Positions 32,969-41,315 of a stretch of DNA of 47,706 nucleotides are shown here, piece by piece (positions within the stretch are counted from its first letter, which is position 1; every line of letters begins with the position of its first letter). The position numbers and the translations under genes were made by a program. The stretch lies in the NCBI GenBank assembly GCA_900320435.1, contig ONSH01000003.1, forward strand, positions 1 to 47,706, in the 5' to 3' direction. The notes under the pieces are model-generated. The model was not told the origin of the DNA. It saw nothing but the letters and a program-made list of their open reading frames with translations, and ran no database searches. Source of the DNA: an uncultured Prevotellaceae bacterium. Lineage in GTDB: Bacteria; Bacteroidota; Bacteroidia; Bacteroidales; Bacteroidaceae.

Positions 32969-33681
32969 CGGATTTTCGGATTTTTTGTTTTGATGACATC
33001 ATAGAGCCAGGTTACCTTGGCTATGATGGCACCGTTGGCCGAACGGGAAAACCGGTCGGCTTTTGAGTCGTCGAAGATGGAGGACAGCCCGTAGTAGTAG
33101 CGTCCTTCTATCTGAAAGTGTCCGACTTTGGGGTTGCTCACTTCGAAGCCCAGTCCGCCGCAGATACCGTATTCAAATTTCTTCTGAATGGGCAGATCGT
33201 ATTGCTCGACCACGTGGTTGGGACGTTTGTTCAGCGTTTCTTCCGACCATTCTCCGCCGCGCGTTTCAGAGTCGCCGATGCAGAAGCCGATTTGCGGACC
33301 GATCAGCACGTATCCCTGCACGCCTTTGCGCTCGCGGCCGAAACCGATTCGGGCGAAAGCGGGGATGTGAAAATAGTTCACCGTGCGCTCATAGGTGTCG
33401 GAAGAGGTTTCGATCTTTTCTTTCCAGCCCAATTGGGTGAAGTCGAACTCTGCCTGAATGGCGCAGATGATGCCGAAGTATTTTTCGCAGGTGTATCGCA
33501 CGGTGGCGCCGAAGGTGCATCCGCCGTGAAAACTCTGAAGGATGGTGGGGTTGAACGACACCTTGTTCAGCACATACCCTCCGCCGAAACCTATAGCCAA
33601 ATCCTTGCGGTATTCACCGACTTGTGCTGTCGCCGTGAGGAAGGCGAATAAAAGGGGAAGAAGGCATGTTATTCGTTTCAC
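32965..33681 (-). CDS. Outer-membrane beta-barrel (porin-family) protein
   Basis: A 238-aa barrel of the OmpW/PorT-like kind: signal (V/M)KRITCLLPLLFAFLTATAQ, then amphipathic strands (KDLAIGFGGGYVLNKVSF, KFEYGICGGLGFEVSN, FQIEGRYYYGLSSIFDD) and a final strand. The natural start is a GTG at 33681. No ATG gives the signal peptide, and longer upstream readings run across the -7 box. Divergent from the CHU_C-type gene. PorT is a type IX secretion component, which would suit the neighbour, but the similarity is generic. Confidence 0.75.
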   Translation of the reverse strand: MKRITCLLPLLFAFLTATAQVGEYRKDLAIGFGGGYVLNKVSFNPTILQSFHGGCTFGATVRYTCEKYFGIICAIQAEFDFTQLGWKEKIETSSDTYERTVNYFHIPAFARIGFGRERKGVQGYVLIGPQIGFCIGDSETRGGEWSEETLNKRPNHVVEQYDLPIQKKFEYGICGGLGFEVSNPKVGHFQIEGRYYYGLSSIFDDSKADRFSRSANGAIIAKVTWLYDVIKTKNPKIR

Positions 33682-33685
33682 ATGT

Positions 33686-33766
33686 GCAAAATTACAAAAA
33701 ATGTTCGGCCTGCGGGCTTCACTCTGCAGATTTTTTTTGTCATATAGTTTTTTTTTTGTATTTTTG
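33686..33766. promoter_or_regulatory. Divergent promoters of the barrel and CHU_C-type genes
   Basis: On the plus strand TTTG at 33736-33739, 19 bases, TATTTTTG at 33759-33766, and the GTG start at 33772. On the minus strand TAATTTTG (CAAAATTA at 33686-33693) precedes the GTG at 33681 by 4 bases. Both messages would have leaders of 0-3 bases. Confidence 0.7.
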
Positions 33767-33771
33767 CGGCT

Positions 33772-34539
33772 GTGAAAAGTATCAGATTGTTCTTTATAGC
33801 GCTCTTGTCGCTGTTTGCACCCTCTGCGGTCGATGCTTTGGATACGGATCCCGTTCTGGAGCCCTATGTCGAGTACTCTCCGGAGCGCAAGGATATGATC
33901 AGGAAGAATGCCGGAGAAGAGGTGGATGCTCAGAACGGCCCTCTGCCTTCTGTCTTCTACAGCAATCCGAGCAATGTGGAAGGTGCGCTCTGCCGTTACA
34001 CGTGGACCGTGTTCAAAGACAATGTCGCCATATTTTCGCGTGACGACGAGAATCTGTCGTACACTTTTATGGAGAGCGGCAGCTATACCATTCTCATTCA
34101 GGCCAGAATAGAAAAGGATGACCAGGTCTACAATTGGCCCGAAGATTATGGCGGCGAAGGCAATGTGTTTCAGATCACCATCACCGAGAGCCGTCTGGAG
34201 TTCCCCAATGCTTTCTCGCCGAACGGCGACGGCACCAACGATTATCTGCAGGCCAAGGGGACGGCGCCCACCACTTCGAGCGGCGACAACGGTCCGCGCG
34301 GCATTGTCGATTTCGAGGCTGTGGTGTTCAACCGTTGGGGGCAGAAAATCTATTCCTGGACCGACTGCTACACTTACGAGGCCGGCTGGGACGGCACCTT
34401 CGGCGGGAAGACCGTTAAAGACGGCGTGTATTTCCTTCGTGTAAAGGCTAAAGGCGCAGACGGCGTCGAATACAACATCAAGAAGGCCATCAACGTTTTG
34501 ACCGGATATCACGAAAACGAAGACGGAGCAAATCCCTAA
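33772..34539 (+). CDS. Secreted protein with gliding-motility (CHU_C, type B T9SS) C-terminal domain
   Basis: A 255-aa protein with signal peptide KSIRLFFIALLSLFAPSAVDA. A PKD-like strand region (YTWTVFKDNVAIFSRDDENLSYTF) is followed by the CHU_C domain: FPNAFSPNGDGTNDYLQAKG, FNRWGQKIYSW and GWDGTFGGKTVKDGVYFLRV. That domain directs proteins through type IX secretion to the surface. The start is GTG at 33772. Its stop codon is immediately followed by the uvrA ATG, so the two are cotranslated despite unrelated functions. Confidence 0.85.
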   Translation: MKSIRLFFIALLSLFAPSAVDALDTDPVLEPYVEYSPERKDMIRKNAGEEVDAQNGPLPSVFYSNPSNVEGALCRYTWTVFKDNVAIFSRDDENLSYTFMESGSYTILIQARIEKDDQVYNWPEDYGGEGNVFQITITESRLEFPNAFSPNGDGTNDYLQAKGTAPTTSSGDNGPRGIVDFEAVVFNRWGQKIYSWTDCYTYEAGWDGTFGGKTVKDGVYFLRVKAKGADGVEYNIKKAINVLTGYHENEDGANP

Positions 34540-37104
34540 ATGGCTCAGCAGGAATTCATCATTGTAGAAGGCGCGCGCGTACACAATTTGAAGAATGTGG
34601 ACGTGAAGATACCGCGAGGTTCTCTGACGGTCATCACCGGCTTGTCGGGCAGCGGTAAATCGTCATTGGCATTTGACACCATATATGCAGAGGGGCAACG
34701 CCGCTACATCGAGACCTTTTCGGCTTATGCCCGCAACTTTCTGGGCAATCTCACGCGTCCCGACGTGGATAAGATTTCCGGCCTGTCGCCCGTGATCAGT
34801 ATCGAGCAGAAGACGACGAACAAAAATCCGCGCTCGACCGTCGGCACGACAACCGAAATCTACGACTTCTTCCGCCTGCTTTACGCCCGTGCCGGAGAAG
34901 CTTTTTCCTACGTTACCGGAGAGAAGATGGTGCACTACAGCGAGGAGCAGATTCTCGACCTGATTCTCAAGCGCTACCGCGGACACAAGCTGTACATCAT
35001 GGCGCCTATGGTGAAAAACCGTAAGGGTCACTATCGGGAGCTTTTCGAGAGTCTTCGCCGCAGGGGTTATCTCTATGCCCGGGTGGACGGCGAAATAGAA
35101 GAACTGCTTCCCGGCATGAAACTCGACCGCTACCGCAACCACGATGTCGAAGTGGTGGTGGACCGGCTCAAGATCGCCTCTGCCGCATCTCTAAAGGATG
35201 ATTCTTCGGAGGATCATGTGCGGCTTTTGGGCAGCATTCGCATGGCGATGAAGGAGGGCAGCGGTGCCATGATGGTGTGCGATGCCGATACGGGCGATGT
35301 GCATCATTATTCGCGCCGTCTCATGTGTCCCACCAGCGGCATTTCTTATCGCGATCCTGCGCCCCACGATTTTTCTTTCAACTCTCCCCAGGGCGCCTGT
35401 CCCCATTGCAAAGGCTTGGGCTATGTGGTGGTGAACCGTCGCGGGCAGGAAGTCGGCGACTACGACGAGGACGAAGTGGACGGAGATGACGGCAAACTTC
35501 ACCGGGCGGTCTGTCCGGAGTGCGGCGGCCAGCGTCTTTGCCGTGAGTCTTTGCACTACCGCATTGACGGCAAAAACATCGCCGAGGTCTCCGCTATGGA
35601 TTTAGCCCAGTTGAAAGAGTGGCTCACGGATCTCGACGCGCGCCTCAACGACCGTCAGAAGCAGATTGCTCCGGAGATACTCAAAGAGATACGCACCCGT
35701 TTGGATTTCCTTTTGGACGTCGGTTTGGATTATCTCTCGCTTTCGCGCAGCAGCGCCACGCTTTCGGGCGGTGAGAGCCAGCGCATTCGTTTGGCCACAC
35801 AGATCGGTTCCGGTCTGGTCAACGTGCTCTACATTCTCGACGAGCCTTCCATCGGCTTGCACCAGCGTGACAACGAGCGCCTCATCTCTTCGCTCAAGAA
35901 GCTGCGTGATATGGGCAACACCGTCATCGTGGTGGAGCATGATGAGGAGATGATGCAGAATGCCGACTGGATTGTGGACATCGGCCCGCGTGCCGGCCGT
36001 AAGGGTGGGGAAGTTGTCTTCCAGGGCACTTACAGGGACATGCTGAAGACCGACACGCTGACTTCGCTTTATCTCTCGGGGCGCGTCAAGATGCCGGTTC
36101 CCGAGAAGCGGCGCAAGGGCAACGGCAATCGCCTCATTCTGCACGGTGCCTCGGGCAACAATCTGAAACATGTGGACGTAGCTTTTCCTCTGGGTTGTCT
36201 GATCGGTGTGACGGGCGTTTCCGGCAGCGGAAAGAGCACTTTGGTCAACGAGACGCTGCATCCCATCCTTTCCCAGAAATTTTACCGTTCGCTCAAGGAG
36301 CCGCTGCCTTACGACAGCCTTGAGGGTATGGATTTTATAGACAAAGTGGTCTGTGTAGACCAGAGTCCCATCGGCCGTACGCCGCGCAGCAATCCCGCTA
36401 CCTATACCGGTGTGTTTTCCGACATTCGCAATCTTTTTGTGAACTTGCCCGAAGCCAAGATCAGAGGCTACAAGCCCGGCCGTTTCTCCTTCAATGTCAA
36501 AGGCGGCCGCTGTGAGGTGTGTGGTGGCAACGGCTACAGGAGCATCGAGATGAATTTCCTGCCCGACGTGATGGTGCCCTGTGAAGAATGTCGCGGGAAG
36601 CGTTACAACCGGGAGACGCTGGAGGTTCGCTTCAAGGGCAAGAGCATTGCCGACGTGCTGGATATGACCATCAATCAGGCTGTTGAGTTTTTTGAGAACC
36701 AGCCGGACATCCTGCGCCGCATCAAGACGCTTCAGGATGTCGGTTTGGGCTACATCAAGCTGGGACAGTCTTCCACGACGCTCTCGGGCGGCGAGAGTCA
36801 GCGTGTGAAGCTGGCTACCGAATTGGCCAAACGTGACACCGGACGCACTCTGTTTATCCTCGACGAGCCCACTACGGGTCTCCACTTTGACGATATCCGC
36901 GTGCTGCTCGAGGTGCTGGACCGTTTGGTGGACAAGGGCAACACGGTGCTTGTCATCGAGCACAATCTGGACATCATCCGTGCCTGCGACTGGCTCATTG
37001 AGATGGGACCGGAAGGCGGTCGTGAAGGCGGTCGCCTCGTGTTCAATGGAACCCCTGAGCAGATGAAAAAGAAGCTGGCTGGCCAAACCGGCCGTTTTCT
37101 TTGA
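34540..37104 (+). CDS. uvrA: UvrABC excinuclease subunit A (Bacteroidetes type, short)
   Basis: An 854-aa UvrA with two ABC modules: Walker A at G34-LSGSGK40-S41 and GVSGSGKST in the second half; signature LSGGESQRIRLA and LSGGESQRVKLA. The zinc-binding blocks CPHCKGLGY...CPECGGQRL and CEVCGGNGY...CEECRGKRY are present. The first zinc finger (CPxCG after RLLYAR) is replaced by GEAFSYVTGEKMVHY, as in other Bacteroidetes UvrAs I know. Together with shorter loops this makes it ~80 residues shorter than the E. coli protein. The UvrB-binding region is retained. It recognises DNA lesions and loads UvrB (gene at 29109). Confidence 0.95.
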   Translation: MAQQEFIIVEGARVHNLKNVDVKIPRGSLTVITGLSGSGKSSLAFDTIYAEGQRRYIETFSAYARNFLGNLTRPDVDKISGLSPVISIEQKTTNKNPRSTVGTTTEIYDFFRLLYARAGEAFSYVTGEKMVHYSEEQILDLILKRYRGHKLYIMAPMVKNRKGHYRELFESLRRRGYLYARVDGEIEELLPGMKLDRYRNHDVEVVVDRLKIASAASLKDDSSEDHVRLLGSIRMAMKEGSGAMMVCDADTGDVHHYSRRLMCPTSGISYRDPAPHDFSFNSPQGACPHCKGLGYVVVNRRGQEVGDYDEDEVDGDDGKLHRAVCPECGGQRLCRESLHYRIDGKNIAEVSAMDLAQLKEWLTDLDARLNDRQKQIAPEILKEIRTRLDFLLDVGLDYLSLSRSSATLSGGESQRIRLATQIGSGLVNVLYILDEPSIGLHQRDNERLISSLKKLRDMGNTVIVVEHDEEMMQNADWIVDIGPRAGRKGGEVVFQGTYRDMLKTDTLTSLYLSGRVKMPVPEKRRKGNGNRLILHGASGNNLKHVDVAFPLGCLIGVTGVSGSGKSTLVNETLHPILSQKFYRSLKEPLPYDSLEGMDFIDKVVCVDQSPIGRTPRSNPATYTGVFSDIRNLFVNLPEAKIRGYKPGRFSFNVKGGRCEVCGGNGYRSIEMNFLPDVMVPCEECRGKRYNRETLEVRFKGKSIADVLDMTINQAVEFFENQPDILRRIKTLQDVGLGYIKLGQSSTTLSGGESQRVKLATELAKRDTGRTLFILDEPTTGLHFDDIRVLLEVLDRLVDKGNTVLVIEHNLDIIRACDWLIEMGPEGGREGGRLVFNGTPEQMKKKLAGQTGRFL

Positions 37105-37128
37105 TTTTGCAAAACCGCTTTGCAAAAT
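37104..37128. other. Perfect 10-bp inverted repeat after uvrA
   Basis: ATTTTGCAAA and TTTGCAAAAT flank ACCGC, starting in the uvrA stop codon. No T tract follows, so it could be a 3'-end-stabilising hairpin or a Rho-linked terminator. Confidence 0.6.
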
Positions 37129-37216
37129 AGCGCATTAAGTAAGAAAAGATAGGAGTTTTTGCGCTAAAAGTGCAAGAAATTTTCCGTTTGTTGGTCTTAG
37201 ATATAATATTTTTTTG

Positions 37217-37224
37217 TACTTTTG
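37217..37224 (+). promoter_or_regulatory. -7 element of the tRNA-Thr gene
   Basis: TACTTTTG lies 33 bases before the mature tRNA. A TTTG 26 bases upstream is spaced too far for a standard -33 box. Confidence 0.5.
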
Positions 37225-37257
37225 CAGTCGCAAAGCCTTTTCTGGCATCTTTTTTTT

Positions 37258-37329
<72 letters not shown>

Positions 37330-37348
37330 CGTTGATGTTGTTGTGTGA

Positions 37349-37389
37349 GAGCACTCATTTGAACTTCGGTTCGGTGGGTGCTCTTTTTT
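37349..37389 (+). terminator. Terminator after tRNA-Thr
   Basis: GAGCAC pairs with GTGCTC around an internal CTTCGG-containing loop, followed by TTTTTT. It ends 25 bases before the convergent sirtuin gene. Confidence 0.7.
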
Positions 37390-37414
37390 ATAATAATGTA
37401 TAGGGATGGACCAT

Positions 37415-38116
37415 TTATTGCTGCAGCATCTGCAGAAATGCTTTCATACCCTCGGAGGCTCCCTTTTTGATGTGTGTGACGGGCATGTAGGCGGGGATGG
37501 TCACCTCCGCGGGGTCAATGAGATACACGGGGCATCCCTCGGGGACATATTGTATGAGCCCTGCGGCGGGATACACGTTCAGGCTTGTGCCGATGATGAG
37601 GAAGACGTCTGCTTTGCTGCTGATCTCGGCTGCACGTTCGATGTTGGGCACCGCTTCTCCAAACCACACGATGAAGGGGCGCAACTGGCTGCCGTCCGGG
37701 GCTTTGTCGCCGATCTTCACTTCCCATTCGTCGGCTTTCAGCGTGCGTATCTGATGCGGGTCGTTGGGGTTCTGGGAGGAGGTCACTTTGAAGAGCTCGC
37801 CGTGCAGATGGAGCACATCGCTTGAGCCGGCCCGTTCGTGCAGGTCGTCCACGTTTTGTGTGATGATGCTCACCTTGCAGCTTTTCTCCAGTTCGGCCAG
37901 CAGCCTGTGGCCTTCGCAGGGTTCTTTCGTGAGCAGCTGACGGCGCAGCCCGTTGTAGAAGTCCGTCACCAGCTTGGGGTCTTCGTGCCATCCTTCCGGG
38001 GTGGCCACCTGCTCCACGCGATACTGTTCCCACAGCCCTCCGCTGTCGCGAAAGGTGCTCACTCCGCTTTCGGCGCTCATGCCGGCTCCTGTCAAGACTA
38101 CGATGTGCTTCTTCAT
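37415..38116 (-). CDS. Sir2-family NAD-dependent protein deacylase (zinc-less)
   Basis: A 233-aa sirtuin: GAGMSAESGVSTFRDS (NAD binding), TQNVDDLHERAG, catalytic H105 in LHLHGEL, WFGEAVP, GTSLNVYP. The four zinc cysteines that usually follow HGEL are absent; SSQNPNDPHQIRT fills that place. Y54 of the class III YxxR pocket is kept, but the R is L57, so desuccinylase preference is doubtful. The start at 38116 begins MKKHIVVLTGAGMS. It lies 10 bases after rsmG on the same strand. Confidence 0.9.
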   Translation of the reverse strand: MKKHIVVLTGAGMSAESGVSTFRDSGGLWEQYRVEQVATPEGWHEDPKLVTDFYNGLRRQLLTKEPCEGHRLLAELEKSCKVSIITQNVDDLHERAGSSDVLHLHGELFKVTSSQNPNDPHQIRTLKADEWEVKIGDKAPDGSQLRPFIVWFGEAVPNIERAAEISSKADVFLIIGTSLNVYPAAGLIQYVPEGCPVYLIDPAEVTIPAYMPVTHIKKGASEGMKAFLQMLQQ

Positions 38117-38126
38117 GATGATAGTT

Positions 38127-38708
38127 TTAGAATACAACGCTCACAACGGCTTTTTCCTGAAAGAATTCTTCCTTAAAGTAATTGGACAACGGTTTGATTT
38201 CTATACCCTTGCCTTCTTTTACTTCTCCTGTCCCTTTAAGGCATATCAGGCGTTTGGACAGAGGCTTGCTCCAGCGGATCAACTCCTCTATGGGGGCTAC
38301 GGCCCGGGATACAGTGACGTCGTACTTCGCCTGCAATTTCTCGACGCGTGTCCATTCTGTGGTGACGTTGACGAGCCCCAGAGCCTGAATGATTTCGTCG
38401 CACACCCGGATTTTCTTGCCGATGGAGTCCACCAGATGGAAATGCACTCCGGGCGTCAGGATGGCCAGCGGAATGCCGGGGAATCCGCCTCCGGTGCCGA
38501 GGTCCATCACTTTCGTGCCGTCGATGAAGGGAAATGCTTTGGCAATGCCGAGCGAGTGGAGCACGTGGTGTTCGTAGAGGGCGTCGATGTCCTTACGGGA
38601 AATCACGTTGATGCGGGCGTTCCATGTGCGATAGAGTTCGTCCAATGCGGCGAATTGCTGTTTCTGTCGCTCCGTCAGTTCCGGGAAATAGCGCTCTATT
38701 TGTTGCAT
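38127..38708 (-). CDS. rsmG: 16S rRNA (guanine-N7) methyltransferase RsmG
   Basis: A 193-aa RsmG: SAM-binding VMDLGTGGGFPGIPLAI, NARINVISRKDIDALYEHHVLHSL (substrate entry) and VTVSRAVAPIEELI. It methylates G527 of 16S rRNA; loss gives low-level streptomycin resistance in other bacteria. It overlaps the DUF3298 gene end by 13 bases and is followed by the sirtuin gene. Confidence 0.96.
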   Translation of the reverse strand: MQQIERYFPELTERQKQQFAALDELYRTWNARINVISRKDIDALYEHHVLHSLGIAKAFPFIDGTKVMDLGTGGGFPGIPLAILTPGVHFHLVDSIGKKIRVCDEIIQALGLVNVTTEWTRVEKLQAKYDVTVSRAVAPIEELIRWSKPLSKRLICLKGTGEVKEGKGIEIKPLSNYFKEEFFQEKAVVSVVF

Positions 38709-39475
38709 GGCACCATCACTTCTACCGCGCCGCTGGAATAGGGCGCTATTTCATAGGCATTGAAGCGGAAGAGCAGGCTGTCGCCCACGATGAGGAAGTT
38801 CTGCGTGGGGTAGAGATCGCCCGTCATGAGGATGTCGGTCTTTTCCATCAGCTCCTCTTTGGTCTTGCACCCGTTATCCTTGAGCAGCTTCGCCATCATG
38901 GCCGTGCAGGGGTCGCCTTCGTAGACTTCGGTGAGCCTGATGCGGTGGCCGTCGTTGCTGGAGAAGTTCAGGTATTGCACCTCGTAGCTGCCGTGCGCGC
39001 CTCCGAGATAAGCTTCCAAAGCATATTCATAGGAGAGTGCGGGGTGTGCGGTGTTGGGCTTGGCAAAGTTCGACGGCAGGCAGGTCGCGATGTATTCGTA
39101 GCTCATCGTGTCGTCGTCATCCACGCCAGGACTGTAGAAATCGGTCAACTCCTGTGTGAACACCCGCTCCAGCGAGTCGATCAGGTTCTGCATCAGCATT
39201 TTGGGATCTCCGCTGTGTCCGAAGACACTCTCGCAGATGACCTCGTCGATGGAGTCTTGGCCGGTCAGCACGACCTTCACGGAGATGTGATAGTTCGGGA
39301 ACTCCTGTCCTTCTATCACGCTCTTCTTCACCTCCGTGCTGAGGGTGTCGCCGTAGCGGATCAGATCGTCTATCACGACAGAGTCGCGCTCCCATCCGCT
39401 GAGTTTCTTGAAACGGTCGCAAGCGGTGAATGTAAGCAGTCCGCAAAGGATGAAAAGTGAGATTAGTTGTTTCAT
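38696..39475 (-). CDS. DUF3298 domain lipoprotein
   Basis: A 259-aa lipoprotein: MKQLISLFILCGLLTFTAC with the lipobox FTAC, then a DUF4163/DUF3298-type fold (IATCLPSNFAKP, EAYLGGAHGSYEVQYLNFS, RFNAYEIAPYSSGAVEVMVP). Relatives include anti-sigma RsiV-like periplasmic domains and lysozyme-binding proteins. ATG at 39475 gives the normal signal; another ATG lies at 39484. Its -7 box on the minus strand is CAAAGATA (39494-39501). Confidence 0.85.
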   Translation of the reverse strand: MKQLISLFILCGLLTFTACDRFKKLSGWERDSVVIDDLIRYGDTLSTEVKKSVIEGQEFPNYHISVKVVLTGQDSIDEVICESVFGHSGDPKMLMQNLIDSLERVFTQELTDFYSPGVDDDDTMSYEYIATCLPSNFAKPNTAHPALSYEYALEAYLGGAHGSYEVQYLNFSSNDGHRIRLTEVYEGDPCTAMMAKLLKDNGCKTKEELMEKTDILMTGDLYPTQNFLIVGDSLLFRFNAYEIAPYSSGAVEVMVPCNK

Positions 39476-39493
39476 TTGTTCCATTTTTGAAGA

Positions 39494-39551
39494 CAAAGAT
39501 ACAATTTTTTTCGTGAATTCCGTCTTAGACGGCAGATTTTTTGTACTTTTG
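39494..39551. promoter_or_regulatory. Divergent promoters with a central palindrome (DUF3298 / kdgK)
   Basis: Minus -7 box at 39494-39501 (TATCTTTG read leftward) and plus -7 box TACTTTTG at 39544-39551. Midway lies CCGTC-TTA-GACGG (39520-39532), a perfect palindrome sitting at both -33 positions; neither promoter has a good -33 box. It is a candidate operator for sugar-acid control of kdgK-eda. Confidence 0.55.
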
Positions 39552-39581
39552 TAGAGAAAACGGATTTTAAAAATTCTCAAT

Positions 39582-40604
39582 ATGGCAAAAATTGTGACCA
39601 TGGGCGAACTGATGCTTCGTCTCTCCCCCGAAGGTAACTATCGTTTTATTCAGGCTGACAGCTTCCAGATTATCCCCGGCGGTGGCGAAGCCAATGTGGC
39701 CATTTCGTGTGCCAACTACGGCCACGACTGCTATTTTGTTTCCAAGCTTCCCAAGCATGAGATCGGTCAGATTGCGCTCAACGGCATGCGCCGCTATGGT
39801 GTCAACTGCGACTTCGTGGCCCGCGGCGGCGATCGTGTAGGCCTCTATTATGCAGAGACCGGCGCTTCGATGCGTCCCTCCAAGGTGATTTATGACCGCG
39901 CCCACAGCGCCATTGCCGAGGCCAAGCCCGAGGACTTCGACTTCGACAAGATATTCGAGGGTGCAGACTGGTTCCATTGGAGCGGCATCACGCCCGCTAT
40001 TTCCGACGCTTCTGCCGAGTGTCTGCGTCAGGCCTGCATCGCCGCCAAGAAGCACGGCGTTACCGTCAGCGTGGACCTCAATTTCCGCAAGAAGCTCTGG
40101 ACCAGCGAGAAAGCCATCTCCGTGATGCGTCCGCTCATGCAGTATGTCGATGTCTGCATCGGCAACGAGGAGGACGCTGAGCTTTGTCTCGGCTTCAAGC
40201 CTGACGCCGATGTCGAGGGCGGTCAGACCGATGCTGCCGGCTACGAAGGCATCTTCCGTCAGATGATGCAGGAGTTCGGCTTCAAGTATGTTGTGAGCAC
40301 GCTGCGCGAGAGCTTCTCCGCCACGCACAACGGCTGGAAGGCCCTCATCTACGACGGCAAGGAGTTCTATCAGAGCAAGCGCTACGACATCAATCCCATC
40401 ATCGACCGTGTGGGCGGCGGCGACAGCTTCTCCGGCGGTCTGATTCACGGCCTGCTCACGAATCCGACTCAGGGCGAAGCGCTCGAGTTCGCTGTGGCAG
40501 CCAGTGCCTTGAAGCACACTATCCCCGGTGATTTCAACCTGGTGAGCGTCGAGGAGGTGGAGGCTCTTGCCGGCGGCAGCGCCAACGGACGAGTTCAGCG
40601 CTAA
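39582..40604 (+). CDS. kdgK: 2-keto-3-deoxygluconate kinase (PfkB family)
   Basis: A 340-aa PfkB-type kinase: GELMLRLSPEG, IIPGGGEANVAISCANYG, and the ATP/catalytic block DRVGGGDSFSGGLIHGLL with the catalytic D in GGGD. The KDG assignment comes from the directly following KDPG aldolase gene: kinase plus aldolase convert 2-keto-3-deoxygluconate to pyruvate and glyceraldehyde-3-phosphate, a step in uronate and pectin use. Other PfkB substrates are possible. Confidence 0.88.
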   Translation: MAKIVTMGELMLRLSPEGNYRFIQADSFQIIPGGGEANVAISCANYGHDCYFVSKLPKHEIGQIALNGMRRYGVNCDFVARGGDRVGLYYAETGASMRPSKVIYDRAHSAIAEAKPEDFDFDKIFEGADWFHWSGITPAISDASAECLRQACIAAKKHGVTVSVDLNFRKKLWTSEKAISVMRPLMQYVDVCIGNEEDAELCLGFKPDADVEGGQTDAAGYEGIFRQMMQEFGFKYVVSTLRESFSATHNGWKALIYDGKEFYQSKRYDINPIIDRVGGGDSFSGGLIHGLLTNPTQGEALEFAVAASALKHTIPGDFNLVSVEEVEALAGGSANGRVQR

Positions 40605-40637
40605 TTAATAATTGACAATTGACAATTGATAATTATG
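40603..40637. repeat. 7-bp minisatellite between kdgK and eda
   Basis: Five consecutive 7-base units (AATTAAT, AATTGAC twice, AATTGAT, AATTATG) run from the kdgK stop codon into the eda start codon, filling the whole gap. Confidence 0.9.
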
Positions 40638-41303
40638 GCAAAATTTGATAAGATACAGGTGCTGGCCAAGATTGCCGCTGCACCGATGGTTCCCGTTTTT
40701 TATAATAAGGATGTTGAGGTCTGCAAAAACGTCGTGAAGGCCTGCTATGAAGGCGGTGTACGTGCCTTTGAATTCACCAATCGCGGCGATTTCGCCCAGG
40801 AGGTGTTTGCCGAGCTGGTGAAGTGGGCCGACAAGGAGTGTCCCGAATTGGCTTTGGGCATCGGCTCCGTGGTCGATGCTCCCACTGCTGCGCTCTATCT
40901 GCAGCTCGGTGCCTGCTTCGTGGTGGGTCCGCTCTTCAATCCCGACATCGCGCCTGTGTGCAACCGCCGTCTGGTGCCTTACTGTCCCGGCTGCGGCACT
41001 GTGAGTGAGATCGGCAAGGCTCAGGAGCTGGGCTGTGACCTCACCAAGCTGTTCCCCGGCGACGTTTACGGCCCCAACATGGTGAAGGGCCTCAAGGCGC
41101 CGATGCCCTGGTCCAAGATTATGGTAACGGGCGGCGTGTCGCCTGACAAAGAGAACCTCACGTCGTGGTTTAAGGCCGGCGTCTTCTGTGTGGGCATGGG
41201 CTCGAAGCTCTTCCCCTCTGACAAGGTGAAGGCCGGCGATTGGGACTACGTGGTCAACAAATGCCGCGAGGCCCTATCTTATATTGCCGAAGCGCGCGCA
41301 TAG
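40635..41303 (+). CDS. eda: KDPG/KHG aldolase
   Basis: A 222-aa class I aldolase: the Schiff-base K138 in TKLFPGD, E46 in FEFTNRG, and [28 protein letters not shown] (phosphate site). It cleaves 2-keto-3-deoxy-6-phosphogluconate to pyruvate and glyceraldehyde-3-phosphate. FEFTNRG replaces the usual EVTLRT, as in Bacteroidales homologues. It starts after a 7-bp minisatellite and has no Shine-Dalgarno site. Confidence 0.93.
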   Translation: MAKFDKIQVLAKIAAAPMVPVFYNKDVEVCKNVVKACYEGGVRAFEFTNRGDFAQEVFAELVKWADKECPELALGIGSVVDAPTAALYLQLGACFVVGPLFNPDIAPVCNRRLVPYCPGCGTVSEIGKAQELGCDLTKLFPGDVYGPNMVKGLKAPMPWSKIMVTGGVSPDKENLTSWFKAGVFCVGMGSKLFPSDKVKAGDWDYVVNKCREALSYIAEARA

Positions 41304-41315
41304 ACATTTCGCAGA

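Noticed and set aside
32965..34584. Extended 539-aa minus-strand reading of the barrel gene
   Set aside because: The extension runs opposite the CHU_C-type gene and across both promoters; the signal peptide starts at the GTG at 33681.
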